Shown here piece after piece: positions 23,790 through 31,313 of a stretch of 32,768 bases of DNA. The stretch is from Bacilli bacterium (GTDB lineage Bacteria; Bacillota; Bacilli; Bacillales; Amphibacillaceae), in contig DUPD01000028.1 of NCBI GenBank assembly GCA_012838505.1, positions 1-32,768 on the forward strand, given 5' to 3'. The position numbers and the translations under genes were made by a program. Each line of letters starts with the position of its first letter. Within the stretch, counting starts at the first letter, position 1. Under the pieces are notes generated by a model. It was not told where the DNA came from. It was given only the letters and a program-made list of their open reading frames with translations, and made no database searches.

Positions 23790-25037
23790 TCACCTCACAC
23801 ATGCTTTATCTTGCTCAATAATATCTCGCATTCGCCCATCACCAATACCATGGATCCGTTTCAACCCATTAACCGTGTTATGTGGCCTTAACTCAATCAA
23901 TTCCTTGACCCGCTCTTCACCGATATGAATGATCTCCATTAACTCCACTTCACTCGCTGTATTAATATCGATACAACCTGCCGGTACTGGCTTAGATTCT
24001 TCCACTTTCGATTTTTCTTCTAGCTGCTTTGTTTCGACCTTCGACTGACTAGAACTCCCCACCAGATCCGCCATAAATGCTTGATCAATCATTGACTCTA
24101 ACGTCATTGACTGACCATCAGAGCTAAAAATAATTGTTCCATGCTGATAAGTCGCAAAAATCTCTACACCCGATTTAACCAATAGATCAACAACCTCATC
24201 ATGTGGATGACCATAACTATTATCTTTCCCCGCAGAAATGATCACATAATCGGGAACAACCGCCTGTAAGAACGCCTCACTCGTCGACGTACTCGACCCA
24301 TGGTGTCCCGCATGTAAAATATCAGCCGATAAACTCCCGCGCGCATTCAACATTGCATGCTCCGCGCGAACACCAGCATCACCCGTCATCACAACACCCG
24401 TATCACCAAACCCAAAATAGATAGAAATTGAATCCTCATTCGAATCATTCGTCAATTTCGCAGGTGCAATCACATCTAATGATAGCTCACCAATTTGATA
24501 GCTTTCACCCGCACGCGGTTCATGGTAACTCACATCATGCTCGAAAATTTTATCAATCGTCTTTTCAAACGTCCGCGATGTCGACTCAACACCTGACATC
24601 CAAACCTCATCAACTTGAAATTGATCAAGTAATAAAGGCATCTGCCCGATATGATCCGCATCAGGATGCGAACCAATTAGTAAATCAATTTTTTCAACCC
24701 CAATTGCTAGTAAATAATCAACGACATCTCGGCGGTTCCAATTTCCCGCATCAAACAATACATTCACATCATCTGTTTGAAACAACGTCGCATCCGCTTG
24801 TCCCACATCAATGAAGTGTATGATCAACTCACCTGAAACCTTTTGATCCGTGCTGGCATCTGATTCGAGATCAGATTCATCCTCAATTTCTTCGTCTGCC
24901 TCGCTTTCGTCAAACTTAAAGGCTTCCTTTTCCGATTGCTGCACCGGATCGGATACTTCATATCCTGTTCCCATGCTTGTTCCACAACCAACAAGCACGA
25001 ACAATACAATCAATAAATTAATTAAACGTTTTCTCAT
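23790..25037 (-). CDS. Lipoprotein with ComEC-like metallo-beta-lactamase domain and ComEA-like HhH tail
   Basis: A 415-residue exported protein. A signal peptide ends in the lipobox LVGC (C18), then a highly acidic linker (about 35-65). The MBL domain (about 70-310) resembles the ComEC nuclease-like domain: FIDVGQADA, zinc-ligand motif SHPDADH (H124, D126, D128, H129), TGDAG and AGHHGSSTSTS. After a second polar linker, residues 353-412 form paired helix-hairpin-helix motifs (DINTASEVELMEIIHIGEERVKELI, RIHGIGDGRMRDII) as in ComEA. The likely role is binding and cleaving DNA or nucleotides outside the cell. GAGAGG lies about 12 bases before the ATG. It sits 21 bases after the metallophosphoesterase gene, in the same operon. 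Confidence 0.87.
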   Translation of the reverse strand: MRKRLINLLIVLFVLVGCGTSMGTGYEVSDPVQQSEKEAFKFDESEADEEIEDESDLESDASTDQKVSGELIIHFIDVGQADATLFQTDDVNVLFDAGNWNRRDVVDYLLAIGVEKIDLLIGSHPDADHIGQMPLLLDQFQVDEVWMSGVESTSRTFEKTIDKIFEHDVSYHEPRAGESYQIGELSLDVIAPAKLTNDSNEDSISIYFGFGDTGVVMTGDAGVRAEHAMLNARGSLSADILHAGHHGSSTSTSEAFLQAVVPDYVIISAGKDNSYGHPHDEVVDLLVKSGVEIFATYQHGTIIFSSDGQSMTLESMIDQAFMADLVGSSSQSKVETKQLEEKSKVEESKPVPAGCIDINTASEVELMEIIHIGEERVKELIELRPHNTVNGLKRIHGIGDGRMRDIIEQDKACVR

Positions 25038-25058
25038 ATGTAAATAATACCTCTCTTT

Positions 25059-25853
25059 TTATTCTAGTGAACTCCCTTCAATCGTCACCAGTGTCACTTG
25101 TGCCTCATTTAAAAACCGGATTGGCAAGATGCTCGTACCAAGCCCACTGTCAATATAAAGTGTCGCACCTGAATCTAGTTGATAAGCTCCCTTATCATAC
25201 TCTGGTAAAAAACCTTGATCCGGCGCAACGACACCACCGATAAACGGTAACCGAATTTGACCACCGTGTGTATGCCCACTTAAAATCAGATCTACTTGAA
25301 TGTCAGTAATTAATGGTGCATGTGATAAAAGAATCGTTGGTTTCGTTAAATCAACCGCTTCAAATGCGGTAGTCAGGTCAGCATTACCCGTTGTATGATT
25401 AGCAATCCCAACTAAATTAAACTCAATCCCGTCGATAACTAATGTCTCACTCTGATTATTTAATTCAATCACACCATATTCCAATAAGATCTCTCTTAAC
25501 TCCGAAAAAATTAAGCTTTCTTGTTCGTGATTACCCGAGACAAAATAAATCGGTCGCTCGATTGTTGTCAATTGCTTCAATAGATTGATTGTGTTTGTTA
25601 AATCCGTCGTTTTACGATCGATTAAATCACCCGTTAAGACAATTAAGTCTGGATTCAGTTCAGTAATTCGTGCATATTTTCCATTAAGATTTCGGTTATG
25701 TACATCACTAATTTGTAAGATTTTAAGTTTTTCTTCACTAGTAAACTTAACATTCTCTAGCTGAACGTGATTTACTTTCACTGTAGTCGTATCGTGAACA
25801 ACCTTCACAATCAATAAAAGCATGATGATCGCAATTAAGATCTTTATTTTCAT
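25059..25853 (-). CDS. Membrane-anchored metallophosphoesterase, YkuE-like
   Basis: A 264-residue phosphoesterase of the calcineurin type. One N-terminal hydrophobic segment (ILIAIIMLLLIVKVV) anchors it, with the catalytic domain outside. The five metal-binding blocks are complete: ISDVHNR, VLTGDLIDR, VSGNHEQE, LSHAP and LSGHTHGGQIR. Related YkuE-type proteins act on lipid or nucleotide phosphates such as UDP-diacylglucosamine-like substrates; the substrate here is undetermined. AGAGGC lies nine bases before the ATG. It is the first gene of the operon that continues into the MBL-HhH lipoprotein, consistent with shared extracellular nucleotide, lipid or DNA handling. A structured leader lies upstream. 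Confidence 0.9.
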   Translation of the reverse strand: MKIKILIAIIMLLLIVKVVHDTTTVKVNHVQLENVKFTSEEKLKILQISDVHNRNLNGKYARITELNPDLIVLTGDLIDRKTTDLTNTINLLKQLTTIERPIYFVSGNHEQESLIFSELREILLEYGVIELNNQSETLVIDGIEFNLVGIANHTTGNADLTTAFEAVDLTKPTILLSHAPLITDIQVDLILSGHTHGGQIRLPFIGGVVAPDQGFLPEYDKGAYQLDSGATLYIDSGLGTSILPIRFLNEAQVTLVTIEGSSLE

Positions 25854-25942
25854 TGCAAGTACGCCTCTTTCTAGTTAGTTGTCTAAATTTTAGCATCAAA
25901 CGGAACATTCGTCTATTCAACTTACTTAATTTACCTTATCAA

Positions 25943-25978
25943 ATAAAATAAAAACCGATTTCAATTAAGAAATCGGTT
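25943..25978 (-). terminator. Terminator at the end of the candidate small RNA
   Basis: Arms AACCGATTTC (25953-25962) and GAAATCGGTT (25969-25978) form a perfect 10-bp stem with loop of six, followed on the minus strand by T5-A-T4-A-T3. Confidence 0.85.
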
Positions 25979-26080
25979 AGTTTCACTCGTCCTGGAACAA
26001 GTGAATAAGAATTTGAGGCGCAACACTGTCTCCACATAGACATTTGGTGTGTCACGGCTTATACAAATTAGCTCATCGCT
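25945..26080 (-). ncRNA. Candidate structured small RNA or leader of the phosphoesterase operon
   Basis: A consensus promoter on the minus strand and a Rho-independent hairpin bracket about 135 bases with no ribosome-site-backed reading frame. The predicted transcript begins near AGCGAUGAGC. It holds several helices: UGUCU-AGACA, the 7-bp CACUUGU-ACGAGUG hairpin with loop UCCAGG, and a possible long-range pairing AAUUUG-CAAAUU. The terminator precedes the metallophosphoesterase start by about 90 bases on the same strand, so this could be an attenuator/riboswitch leader or a free sRNA. It fits none of the RNA families I can recall (6S, tmRNA, SRP, T-box, SAM, purine, lysine). Confidence 0.5.
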
Positions 26081-26085
26081 CTAGT

Positions 26086-26114
26086 AATATAACACGTTTA
26101 CTATTTTAGTACAA
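26086..26114 (-). promoter_or_regulatory. Sigma-A-type promoter for the candidate small RNA
   Basis: On the minus strand, TTGTAC (26109-26114) and TATATT (26086-26091) are exactly 17 bases apart, upstream of a non-coding stretch that ends in a terminator. Confidence 0.65.
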
Positions 26115-26249
26115 CCATTTTTTAAAAAATAAACTACAAAATACTACGACAGGTAAAGTATTAAATTCAAATTTTAGTGATTTTTTCTTTTCATATTTGC
26201 TCAAATAAGCTAACATAATGACAACATGTCGAGTTTTGGAGGGGTTATC

Positions 26250-26384
26250 ATGGACGGGATAAAACGATTGGACAACTTGAAGCTTTCATTCCAGTACAAC
26301 AAACTTACATTACACCGGCAGATCATTTTTAATCAAAAAAGCGAGTGCTTACTGTATTTATACAGTGAACACTCGCTTTATTAG
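26250..26384 (+). CDS. Possible 44-residue small protein or truncated gene
   Basis: An ATG with a strong TGGAGGGG ribosome site five bases upstream opens a frame starting MDGIKRLDNLKLSFQYNKLT. The frame then runs through the terminator hairpin of the convergent peptidase gene and ends in TAG at 26382-26384. The good ribosome site argues for translation. The overlap with a terminator suggests that the 3' part is fortuitous and that this is the stub of a longer lost gene. No family is recognised. Confidence 0.25.
   Translation: MDGIKRLDNLKLSFQYNKLTLHRQIIFNQKSECLLYLYSEHSLY
26335..26379 (-). terminator. Terminator after the M42 peptidase gene
   Basis: AAAGCGAGTG and CACTCGCTTT, with an inner CTGTAT-ATACAG, form a long stem followed on the minus strand by T6. 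The stem lies within a few bases of the peptidase stop. Confidence 0.9.
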
Positions 26385-27425
26385 TTAATATGAAATTAAA
26401 TCAGAAACTAAGTATTTTTTAATTAACTTTTCAGTCTCTTCAAGTGAATCGACGTGTGTCCGTTCAAACGCGTGTGATGAATCAATCCCTGGTCCAATTA
26501 GGCCGTGGATAATATCATGACCCGAGCGAATCGCGGCAGATGCATCTGAGCCGTAATACGGGTAGATATCGACTTTATATTTGATCTGATTCTCTTCAGC
26601 GAGTGCAACTAAATGCTTGCGCAATCCATAGTGATACGGGCCACTCGCATCTTTGACGCAGATCGAGACCGTATACTCATCCGTTGATTGACCGTCACCC
26701 ATCGCCCCCATATCTACCGCCAAATATTCAACTGTTTCTGGGCTAATATTTGAGTTACCACCATAACCGATTTCTTCATTATTTGAAATTAAAAAGTGCG
26801 TAGTGTATGGTAATTTAACATTGTCCTCAACCATTTGACGAACAACTTCCATCAAAATTGCCACACTCGCTTTATCATCTAAGTGACGGGATTTGATAAA
26901 TCCATTTGCTGTTTCTTCAACCCGAGGATCGAACGAAACAAAATCACCGACTTCAATTCCAAGTGCTCTCGTCTCGTCAGCATTTGTTACTTTCGCATCA
27001 ATGCGTACTTCCATATTATCTTGATTACGCTCAGCTGTACCCGCATCTTTATAAACGTGGACAGATGTTTGACGCATTAAAATCGTACCGGTATGAATCT
27101 CCCCAGCGGCAGTCTCAATCTGACAGTACTCACCTTCAATTGAGTTATAACGAAAACCACCGATTAAATCCAACTTCAACCGCCCGTTCGGCTTAATTTC
27201 CTTCACCATCGCACCAAGTGTATCAACGTGCGCCGTCAACATTCGGTGCTCCTGATTATTCTCACCTGGTAATGTCGCGATCAAGCCCCCTTTACGGTTC
27301 CGCTTTGTTGCAACACCTAAGTCTTGAAAATATTTTTCAACAAACTGAATCACTTTTCCAGTGTTTCCCGATGGACTCGGAATCCCGACAAGTTGCTTAA
27401 TTAAATCTACTTTTCGATTTGTCAT
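26385..27425 (-). CDS. M42-family (glutamyl aminopeptidase-type) metallopeptidase
   Basis: A 346-residue cytoplasmic dinuclear aminopeptidase that removes N-terminal residues from peptides. Metal ligands and catalytic residues are visible in LTAHVDTLGAMV, SRHLDDKASVAI, SNNEEIGYGGN (catalytic Glu pair), AVDMGAMG and the final His in DSSHAFERTH. Length and motifs match the YhfE/YsdC/YtoP group, which forms dodecameric cages. The insertion between the first two motifs is the usual dimerisation domain. A clear promoter and GAGGGAG ribosome site precede the ATG, and a strong terminator follows. It is a single-gene unit. Confidence 0.92.
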   Translation of the reverse strand: MTNRKVDLIKQLVGIPSPSGNTGKVIQFVEKYFQDLGVATKRNRKGGLIATLPGENNQEHRMLTAHVDTLGAMVKEIKPNGRLKLDLIGGFRYNSIEGEYCQIETAAGEIHTGTILMRQTSVHVYKDAGTAERNQDNMEVRIDAKVTNADETRALGIEVGDFVSFDPRVEETANGFIKSRHLDDKASVAILMEVVRQMVEDNVKLPYTTHFLISNNEEIGYGGNSNISPETVEYLAVDMGAMGDGQSTDEYTVSICVKDASGPYHYGLRKHLVALAEENQIKYKVDIYPYYGSDASAAIRSGHDIIHGLIGPGIDSSHAFERTHVDSLEETEKLIKKYLVSDLISY

Positions 27426-27449
27426 TGTACTCCCTCTTTTCTGATTACT

Positions 27450-27478
27450 ATTCTATCGTGAATCATTTCTCATAACAA
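27450..27478 (-). promoter_or_regulatory. Sigma-A-type promoter of the M42 peptidase gene
   Basis: On the minus strand, TTGTTA (27473-27478) and TAGAAT (27450-27455) are exactly 17 bases apart, 25 bases before the start codon. Confidence 0.7.
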
Positions 27479-27505
27479 GTGAGGAGAATTTTTGATAAAA
27501 ATGGG

Positions 27506-28279
27506 TTAATATTGTCCGAGTAAGCCTTTTTGTCTGGCGTATCGTTCGCAGGATAAGTAGAGTGTAAGACCGATGCCAAGATAAAGCAGTGCATTGACAA
27601 TTAAAATCACAAAGTCTAGGTAACTAAAATCAGTAATATGATAATTTTCAATCATGATTGCTCGGATCATTTGCAAGCCTTTTGTGAATGGCAATATTAG
27701 TTGATAAATCGGCGTTGTTAGACTAATAAACGTAAGCCCGGCTAATATAAATTGAAAAACCTGTAAAAAAGCTTGGATTTGTTTTAAGACAATCGTTAAG
27801 CCTGCGATAATAAAAGACAATCCAAACATACTAGCACAGGTTAAAATGAATATTGGTAAGATTGAAATAAAATCGAGATTTAACCATTCACCAGTTGTCA
27901 GCATCGATAAGTACAGTAAGGCAATGATTGCGATTGAATTCAGTAAACTACTTGCGAGCAGGCGAACCGTAAGAATTCTCCAGATACCACTCGGCGACAT
28001 TCCCAATTGTTCAAAGGTTCCGCGCGTGGCTTCACTGGCAATTTCATAACCCATTCCATTGACAATATTCAATGATAAGTACCAAAAAATATAACTGACA
28101 ATTGTATATTGAATGGTTACAGCTTGACTTTCTGGGCTGCCAATCAACTGAAGTCCATAAAACATTCCGATGAAAATAATATAGATCGTCATAAATTGAG
28201 CAATCGCATTTGGCGCATAACGCTTCATTTCGATTAATTGTTTACGAAAGTTCGCTTGAAAGAGATGGATCGTTGGCAT
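27506..28279 (-). CDS. ABC-2-type transporter permease
   Basis: A 257-residue permease with six hydrophobic segments of the ABC-2 exporter type. The cytoplasmic N-terminus MPTIHLFQANFRKQLIEMKRY is followed by helices near residues 30-50, 58-78, 105-130, 140-165, 172-192 and 225-245. The loop NGMGYEIASEATRGTFEQLGMSPSG is the conserved element that contacts the ATPase. The ATG follows a perfect AAGGAGG and lies inside the last codons of the ATPase gene (38-base overlap), so the two are translationally linked. It probably exports a drug, peptide or lipid together with that ATPase, whose gene is frameshifted here. Longer upstream extensions of the frame lack a ribosome site. Confidence 0.85.
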   Translation of the reverse strand: MPTIHLFQANFRKQLIEMKRYAPNAIAQFMTIYIIFIGMFYGLQLIGSPESQAVTIQYTIVSYIFWYLSLNIVNGMGYEIASEATRGTFEQLGMSPSGIWRILTVRLLASSLLNSIAIIALLYLSMLTTGEWLNLDFISILPIFILTCASMFGLSFIIAGLTIVLKQIQAFLQVFQFILAGLTFISLTTPIYQLILPFTKGLQMIRAIMIENYHITDFSYLDFVILIVNALLYLGIGLTLYLSCERYARQKGLLGQY

Positions 28280-29239
28280 AATCGCTATCCTCCTTAATAA
28301 TTTCCATGAACACTTGTTCAAAATTAATCGTATTGCGATCAATATTTTCGACTGGTGTTTCGTTTTGTTTAAGAATATCAAACACCTGATAAATCTGCTC
28401 AGCACTCAACAACTCAACTGTCAGCTTCGGCTTAGCCTGTTCTGAGTCATACTCGAAGTTCGGAAAGCAAGCTGTCATTTGCGTTAATTGCTCTTCCGTT
28501 AAAAACTCCCCCAACGTGATTGTGTATTGGCGGGCATTAAATAATTCCATTAGCTCTTCAACACGATTGTCCGTAACGACTTTGCCATGATTGATAATAA
28601 TTACTCGTTCACAAACAGCCTGGATCACGCCCATATCATGCGAACTAATGATGATCGTGCGGTTTTCTTTTTCAACAATCTGTTTGAGAATATCACGGAC
28701 CTCATAGCTCGTCTCGACATCAAGACCGAGCGTTGGTTCATCGAGGAGGATAATTTCAGTGTCAGCGAGCATTGCAACTGCGATTGCGAGCTTTTGTTGC
28801 ATCCCACGTGACAAGCGATTAACAAGTTCGTTTTCTTTATCTTCTAGATGAAAGACCTGCAATAAATGTTTGATTTGAACCTGAACTTCCTTTTTTGACT
28901 TACCTCGATTTCCAGCAAAATATTCTAGATTTTCTCTGACAGTGAGGCGCCAATATAGGTTCCTATTCCCTTCTAAACAGCACTAATATGATTCAGTGCT
29001 TTCAGTCGATGCTTATCATTGTCTAATCCGTTGACGAGAATTTTTCCTTCGTCCATTTTCAACAAACCACAAATCATCTTAATTATCGTCGTTTTACCAG
29101 CACCATTCGGACCGAGCAAACCAACGATTTCCCCCTTATGTACTTGAAAAGACACATCATCGACCGCTTTGACAACAGTATCCTCTTTTCGCTTTTTGTA
29201 GGTTTTCTTAACATTTTCAACACTTACAATTGGCTCCAT
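28242..29239 (-). pseudogene. ABC transporter ATP-binding protein, frameshifted
   Basis: The gene starts after GGGGTGA and encodes Walker A ([10 protein letters not shown]), but stops at TAG 28973-28975 after 88 residues (LNHISAV). Adding one T to the TTT at 28975-28977 joins it to the next frame, which reads [20 protein letters not shown], the expected Q-loop region. It then continues through the signature LSRGMQQKL, Walker B IILLDEP and the switch His in SSHD to the stop at 28242. The restored protein has about 332 residues, normal for an ABC-2 exporter ATPase with a C-terminal extension. A one-base loss or a homopolymer read error separates the Walker A part from the rest; as written, no functional ATPase results. 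Confidence 0.88.
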
Positions 29240-29413
29240 TTATTCACCCCTAATAAATTGGTAAATCCATTATAACCTGAATTTTTTAAAAAATATACCA
29301 ACTTGGGAATTATTTCATCTCAGTACTAAGGCGGAGAAGAGAGAACTGGCCTAGGCCTGTTCTAACAAATTGATAAAGTCATTAAAAACCCAATGTGGAT
29401 TCCTAATTTTGGC
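29240..29413. other. Gap upstream of the exporter genes
   Basis: No gene was found. On the minus strand a TATAAT at about 29266-29271 lies roughly 30 bases before the ATPase start and may be its -10 element. An AT-only hairpin (AATTTTTTAAAAAATT, 29281-29296) lies just upstream. The rest is featureless up to the 20-bp repeat array. Confidence 0.4.
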
Positions 29414-29514
29414 TTATGCGCGATATTTTCTTTTTATGCGCGAAATAATAGATTTATGCGCGATATTTTGATTTTATGCTCGAAATTCGAGATTTATGCG
29501 CGAACGCGCATAAA
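29414..29514. repeat. Five-unit 20-bp tandem array ending in a palindrome
   Basis: TTATGCGCGA starts at 29414, 29434, 29454 and 29494, with TTATGCTCGA at 29474, an exact 20-bp period. The bases after each word vary (TATTTTC, AATAATA, TATTTTG, AATTCGA). The fifth unit continues into its own inverse, giving the perfect palindrome TTTATGCGCG-AA-CGCGCATAAA. It lies between two minus-strand units. Confidence 0.92.
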
Positions 29515-29544
29515 CTAGCAATAACAGGAAACGCACTCAACAAA

Positions 29545-29578
29545 AAAATCACCTACTATCCAAATAGTAGGTGATTTT
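29545..29578 (-). terminator. Terminator of the antiporter/acetyltransferase/RluA/HTH gene group
   Basis: Arms AAAATCACCTACTAT and ATAGTAGGTGATTTT form a perfect 15-bp stem with a 4-base loop, followed by T7 on the minus strand and directly next to the stop of the HTH gene. Confidence 0.93.
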
Positions 29579-29580
29579 AG

Positions 29581-29811
29581 TTAATCTTCATCTTTTACAT
29601 CGGGGCTTTCAGGAATCGGCTCGGAGAGAATCTCATCAACAAGCGCCCGATAGTTTTCTAACTGTTTAAAGTGCGTCTCAAATTGACTCGTATTGACTAA
29701 ATACTGATCGCCATCATGGACAGCACGAATTTTGCGTTCAAAAATTAATTGGCGCACTTCATGCTCAGTAATTTCTAAATACTCAGCCGCTCCTGCAATC
29801 GAAACATACAT
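29581..29811 (-). CDS. Small excisionase-like helix-turn-helix protein
   Basis: A 76-residue protein. The first 50 residues (SIAGAAEYLEITEHEVRQLIFERKIRAVHDGDQYLV) form a MerR/excisionase-type winged helix-turn-helix. The C-terminal 25 are acidic (ILSEPIPESPDVKDED). It starts one base after the stop of the pseudouridine synthase gene, whose end supplies the AAGG ribosome site, so its translation is coupled. No recombinase or phage gene is adjacent. It more likely represents a small chromosomal regulator or adaptor than a true excisionase; its target is unknown. Confidence 0.78.
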   Translation of the reverse strand: MYVSIAGAAEYLEITEHEVRQLIFERKIRAVHDGDQYLVNTSQFETHFKQLENYRALVDEILSEPIPESPDVKDED

Positions 29812-29812
29812 C

Positions 29813-30673
29813 TTACTTTACCTTAAACTGCTTCGGTCTCGGAGCTTCAAAACGAACAATCTGCTTGGTTGTCGGATGCTTAAATGACAGAACAGCTGCG
29901 TGTAGTCCAAGTCGACCAATTGGATTTCCAGTTGCGCCATAACGCTTGTCACCAACAATCGGATGATTGATTTCCGCCAACTGAACCCGAATCTGATTTT
30001 TACGCCCCGTCTCCAACTCAACCTTCAACAATGAAAACTGCGAACCCGTTCTGACAACTTTATAATGAAGAACTGCCTTCTTAGCACCTTCCGCATGTGG
30101 CGTCGTGTACACTTGATGCGTCTTTGTCTCTTTCAACCAAGACGTGAGCGTTGCCTCTTCCTTCTCAACCTTACCCTCAACGTAAGCAAGGTAACTCCGC
30201 TCCTCCACAACATCATGCCAACCTTTTTGTAACGCAAATTTCGTGTGTTCATTTTTTGCAAAAACAATCACCCCCGATGTATCACGATCCAATCGGTGGA
30301 CAATAAAAATCCGTCCTTTTGGATTCTGCTGCTTCACGTATGCCGTCAACTCGCGATATGCCGTGCGCTGATGATCATTCCGTTGCGAAGCCATCGTCAA
30401 TAGACCCGCTTCTTTATTAACAACGATTAAATCATCATCTTCAAACAGAATCTCAATACCCTTTAACGCATCAATCAACGGCGCTTCACTGAGCACATCA
30501 ACTTGTTGATTCGGCAACAAAACAGCATTAAACTTCGTCTCCGACTTACCATCAACGAGAATCTGCCCACGCTTAAGCACTCCTTTGACATGATTTCGAC
30601 CCCGATCAATATTAGCTAACAAAAACGGTAACAATTCCGTCTGCTTTTCAACTTGAAACGTCTGCTTTTTCAT
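29813..30673 (-). CDS. RluA-family pseudouridine synthase
   Basis: A 286-residue enzyme that isomerises uridine to pseudouridine in rRNA or tRNA. An N-terminal S4-like RNA-binding segment (about 10-70; RNHVKGVLKRGQILVDG) precedes the catalytic domain. The motif VHRLDRDTSGVIVFAKN carries the catalytic Asp (second D of the LDRDTSG element), and GRKNQIRVQLAEINHPIVGDKRYG is the other family signature. Size and domain order match the RluD/YjbO/YhcT group; which uridine is modified cannot be told. It lies 18 bases after the acetyltransferase gene in the same direction. Confidence 0.92.
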   Translation of the reverse strand: MKKQTFQVEKQTELLPFLLANIDRGRNHVKGVLKRGQILVDGKSETKFNAVLLPNQQVDVLSEAPLIDALKGIEILFEDDDLIVVNKEAGLLTMASQRNDHQRTAYRELTAYVKQQNPKGRIFIVHRLDRDTSGVIVFAKNEHTKFALQKGWHDVVEERSYLAYVEGKVEKEEATLTSWLKETKTHQVYTTPHAEGAKKAVLHYKVVRTGSQFSLLKVELETGRKNQIRVQLAEINHPIVGDKRYGATGNPIGRLGLHAAVLSFKHPTTKQIVRFEAPRPKQFKVK

Positions 30674-30691
30674 TCTATTCCAACTTTCTCT

Positions 30692-31237
30692 TTAGTTCAT
30701 CTGCCAATCTCTCTTTAACATACCATAAATCTCATGATCAACAAAACGATCGTTGACCCATTCCTTCTCTCGAATCGTCCCCTCATGGACAAAAGCTAAC
30801 TTTTCCGCAACCCCACGACTCGCCAGATTGCCCGTTGCAGCGCGAATTTCCACACGGTTCAAACCTAAACGCTCAAAAGCATGGTCAACAAGCACCCGTA
30901 CAGCCTTCGTCATCACACCTTTTCGCACAAATGATTCACCGAGCCAATAACCAATCTCACCATTCCTATTTGACCAATTTATCTGATTAAAGCCAACCAA
31001 TCCGGCCACCTTATCATCAACCATAACAACCACAGTAAACGCCTTCCGATCCGCATTATCACGAACCGCCTTCTCAACAAAGCTCTGAGTATCTTCAACC
31101 GCTTTCGTTAAATCAACAAAGGCCAGATACGACCGCAAATGCCCACGCGACTGATCAATCAACGTAAACAAATCCTCTACATCACCTAACTCCAAAGGCT
31201 TCAACGCCAACCCAGGCTCAATCTCATATAAAAACAT
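30692..31237 (-). CDS. RimJ/RimL-type GNAT acetyltransferase, YdaF-like
   Basis: A 181-residue N-acetyltransferase that uses acetyl-CoA. The fold elements are in order: LALKPLELGDVEDLFTLIDQ at the start, KVAGLVGFNQINWSNRNGEIGYWL (beta 4), the acetyl-CoA loop FVRKGVMTKAVRVLVDHAFERLGLNRVEIRA and NLASRGVAEKLAFVHEGTIREKEWVNDRF. This is the RimJ/L group, close to B. subtilis YdaF, which modifies ribosomal or other protein N-termini. The ATG six bases after GGAGGG is preferred to one that abuts it. It probably shares a transcript with the pseudouridine synthase downstream. Confidence 0.88.
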   Translation of the reverse strand: MFLYEIEPGLALKPLELGDVEDLFTLIDQSRGHLRSYLAFVDLTKAVEDTQSFVEKAVRDNADRKAFTVVVMVDDKVAGLVGFNQINWSNRNGEIGYWLGESFVRKGVMTKAVRVLVDHAFERLGLNRVEIRAATGNLASRGVAEKLAFVHEGTIREKEWVNDRFVDHEIYGMLKRDWQMN

Positions 31238-31313
31238 AACCATCCCTCCATCTTTAGACCATTATAAACCAACCCACTCAAAACCGTTAGTTCTTTTATT
31301 AAAAATTGCTGAA

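Noticed and set aside
29581..29811. Phage or plasmid excisionase marking an integrated element
   Set aside because: The gene is translationally coupled to a housekeeping pseudouridine synthase gene. No integrase, attachment-site duplication or other phage gene is adjacent.
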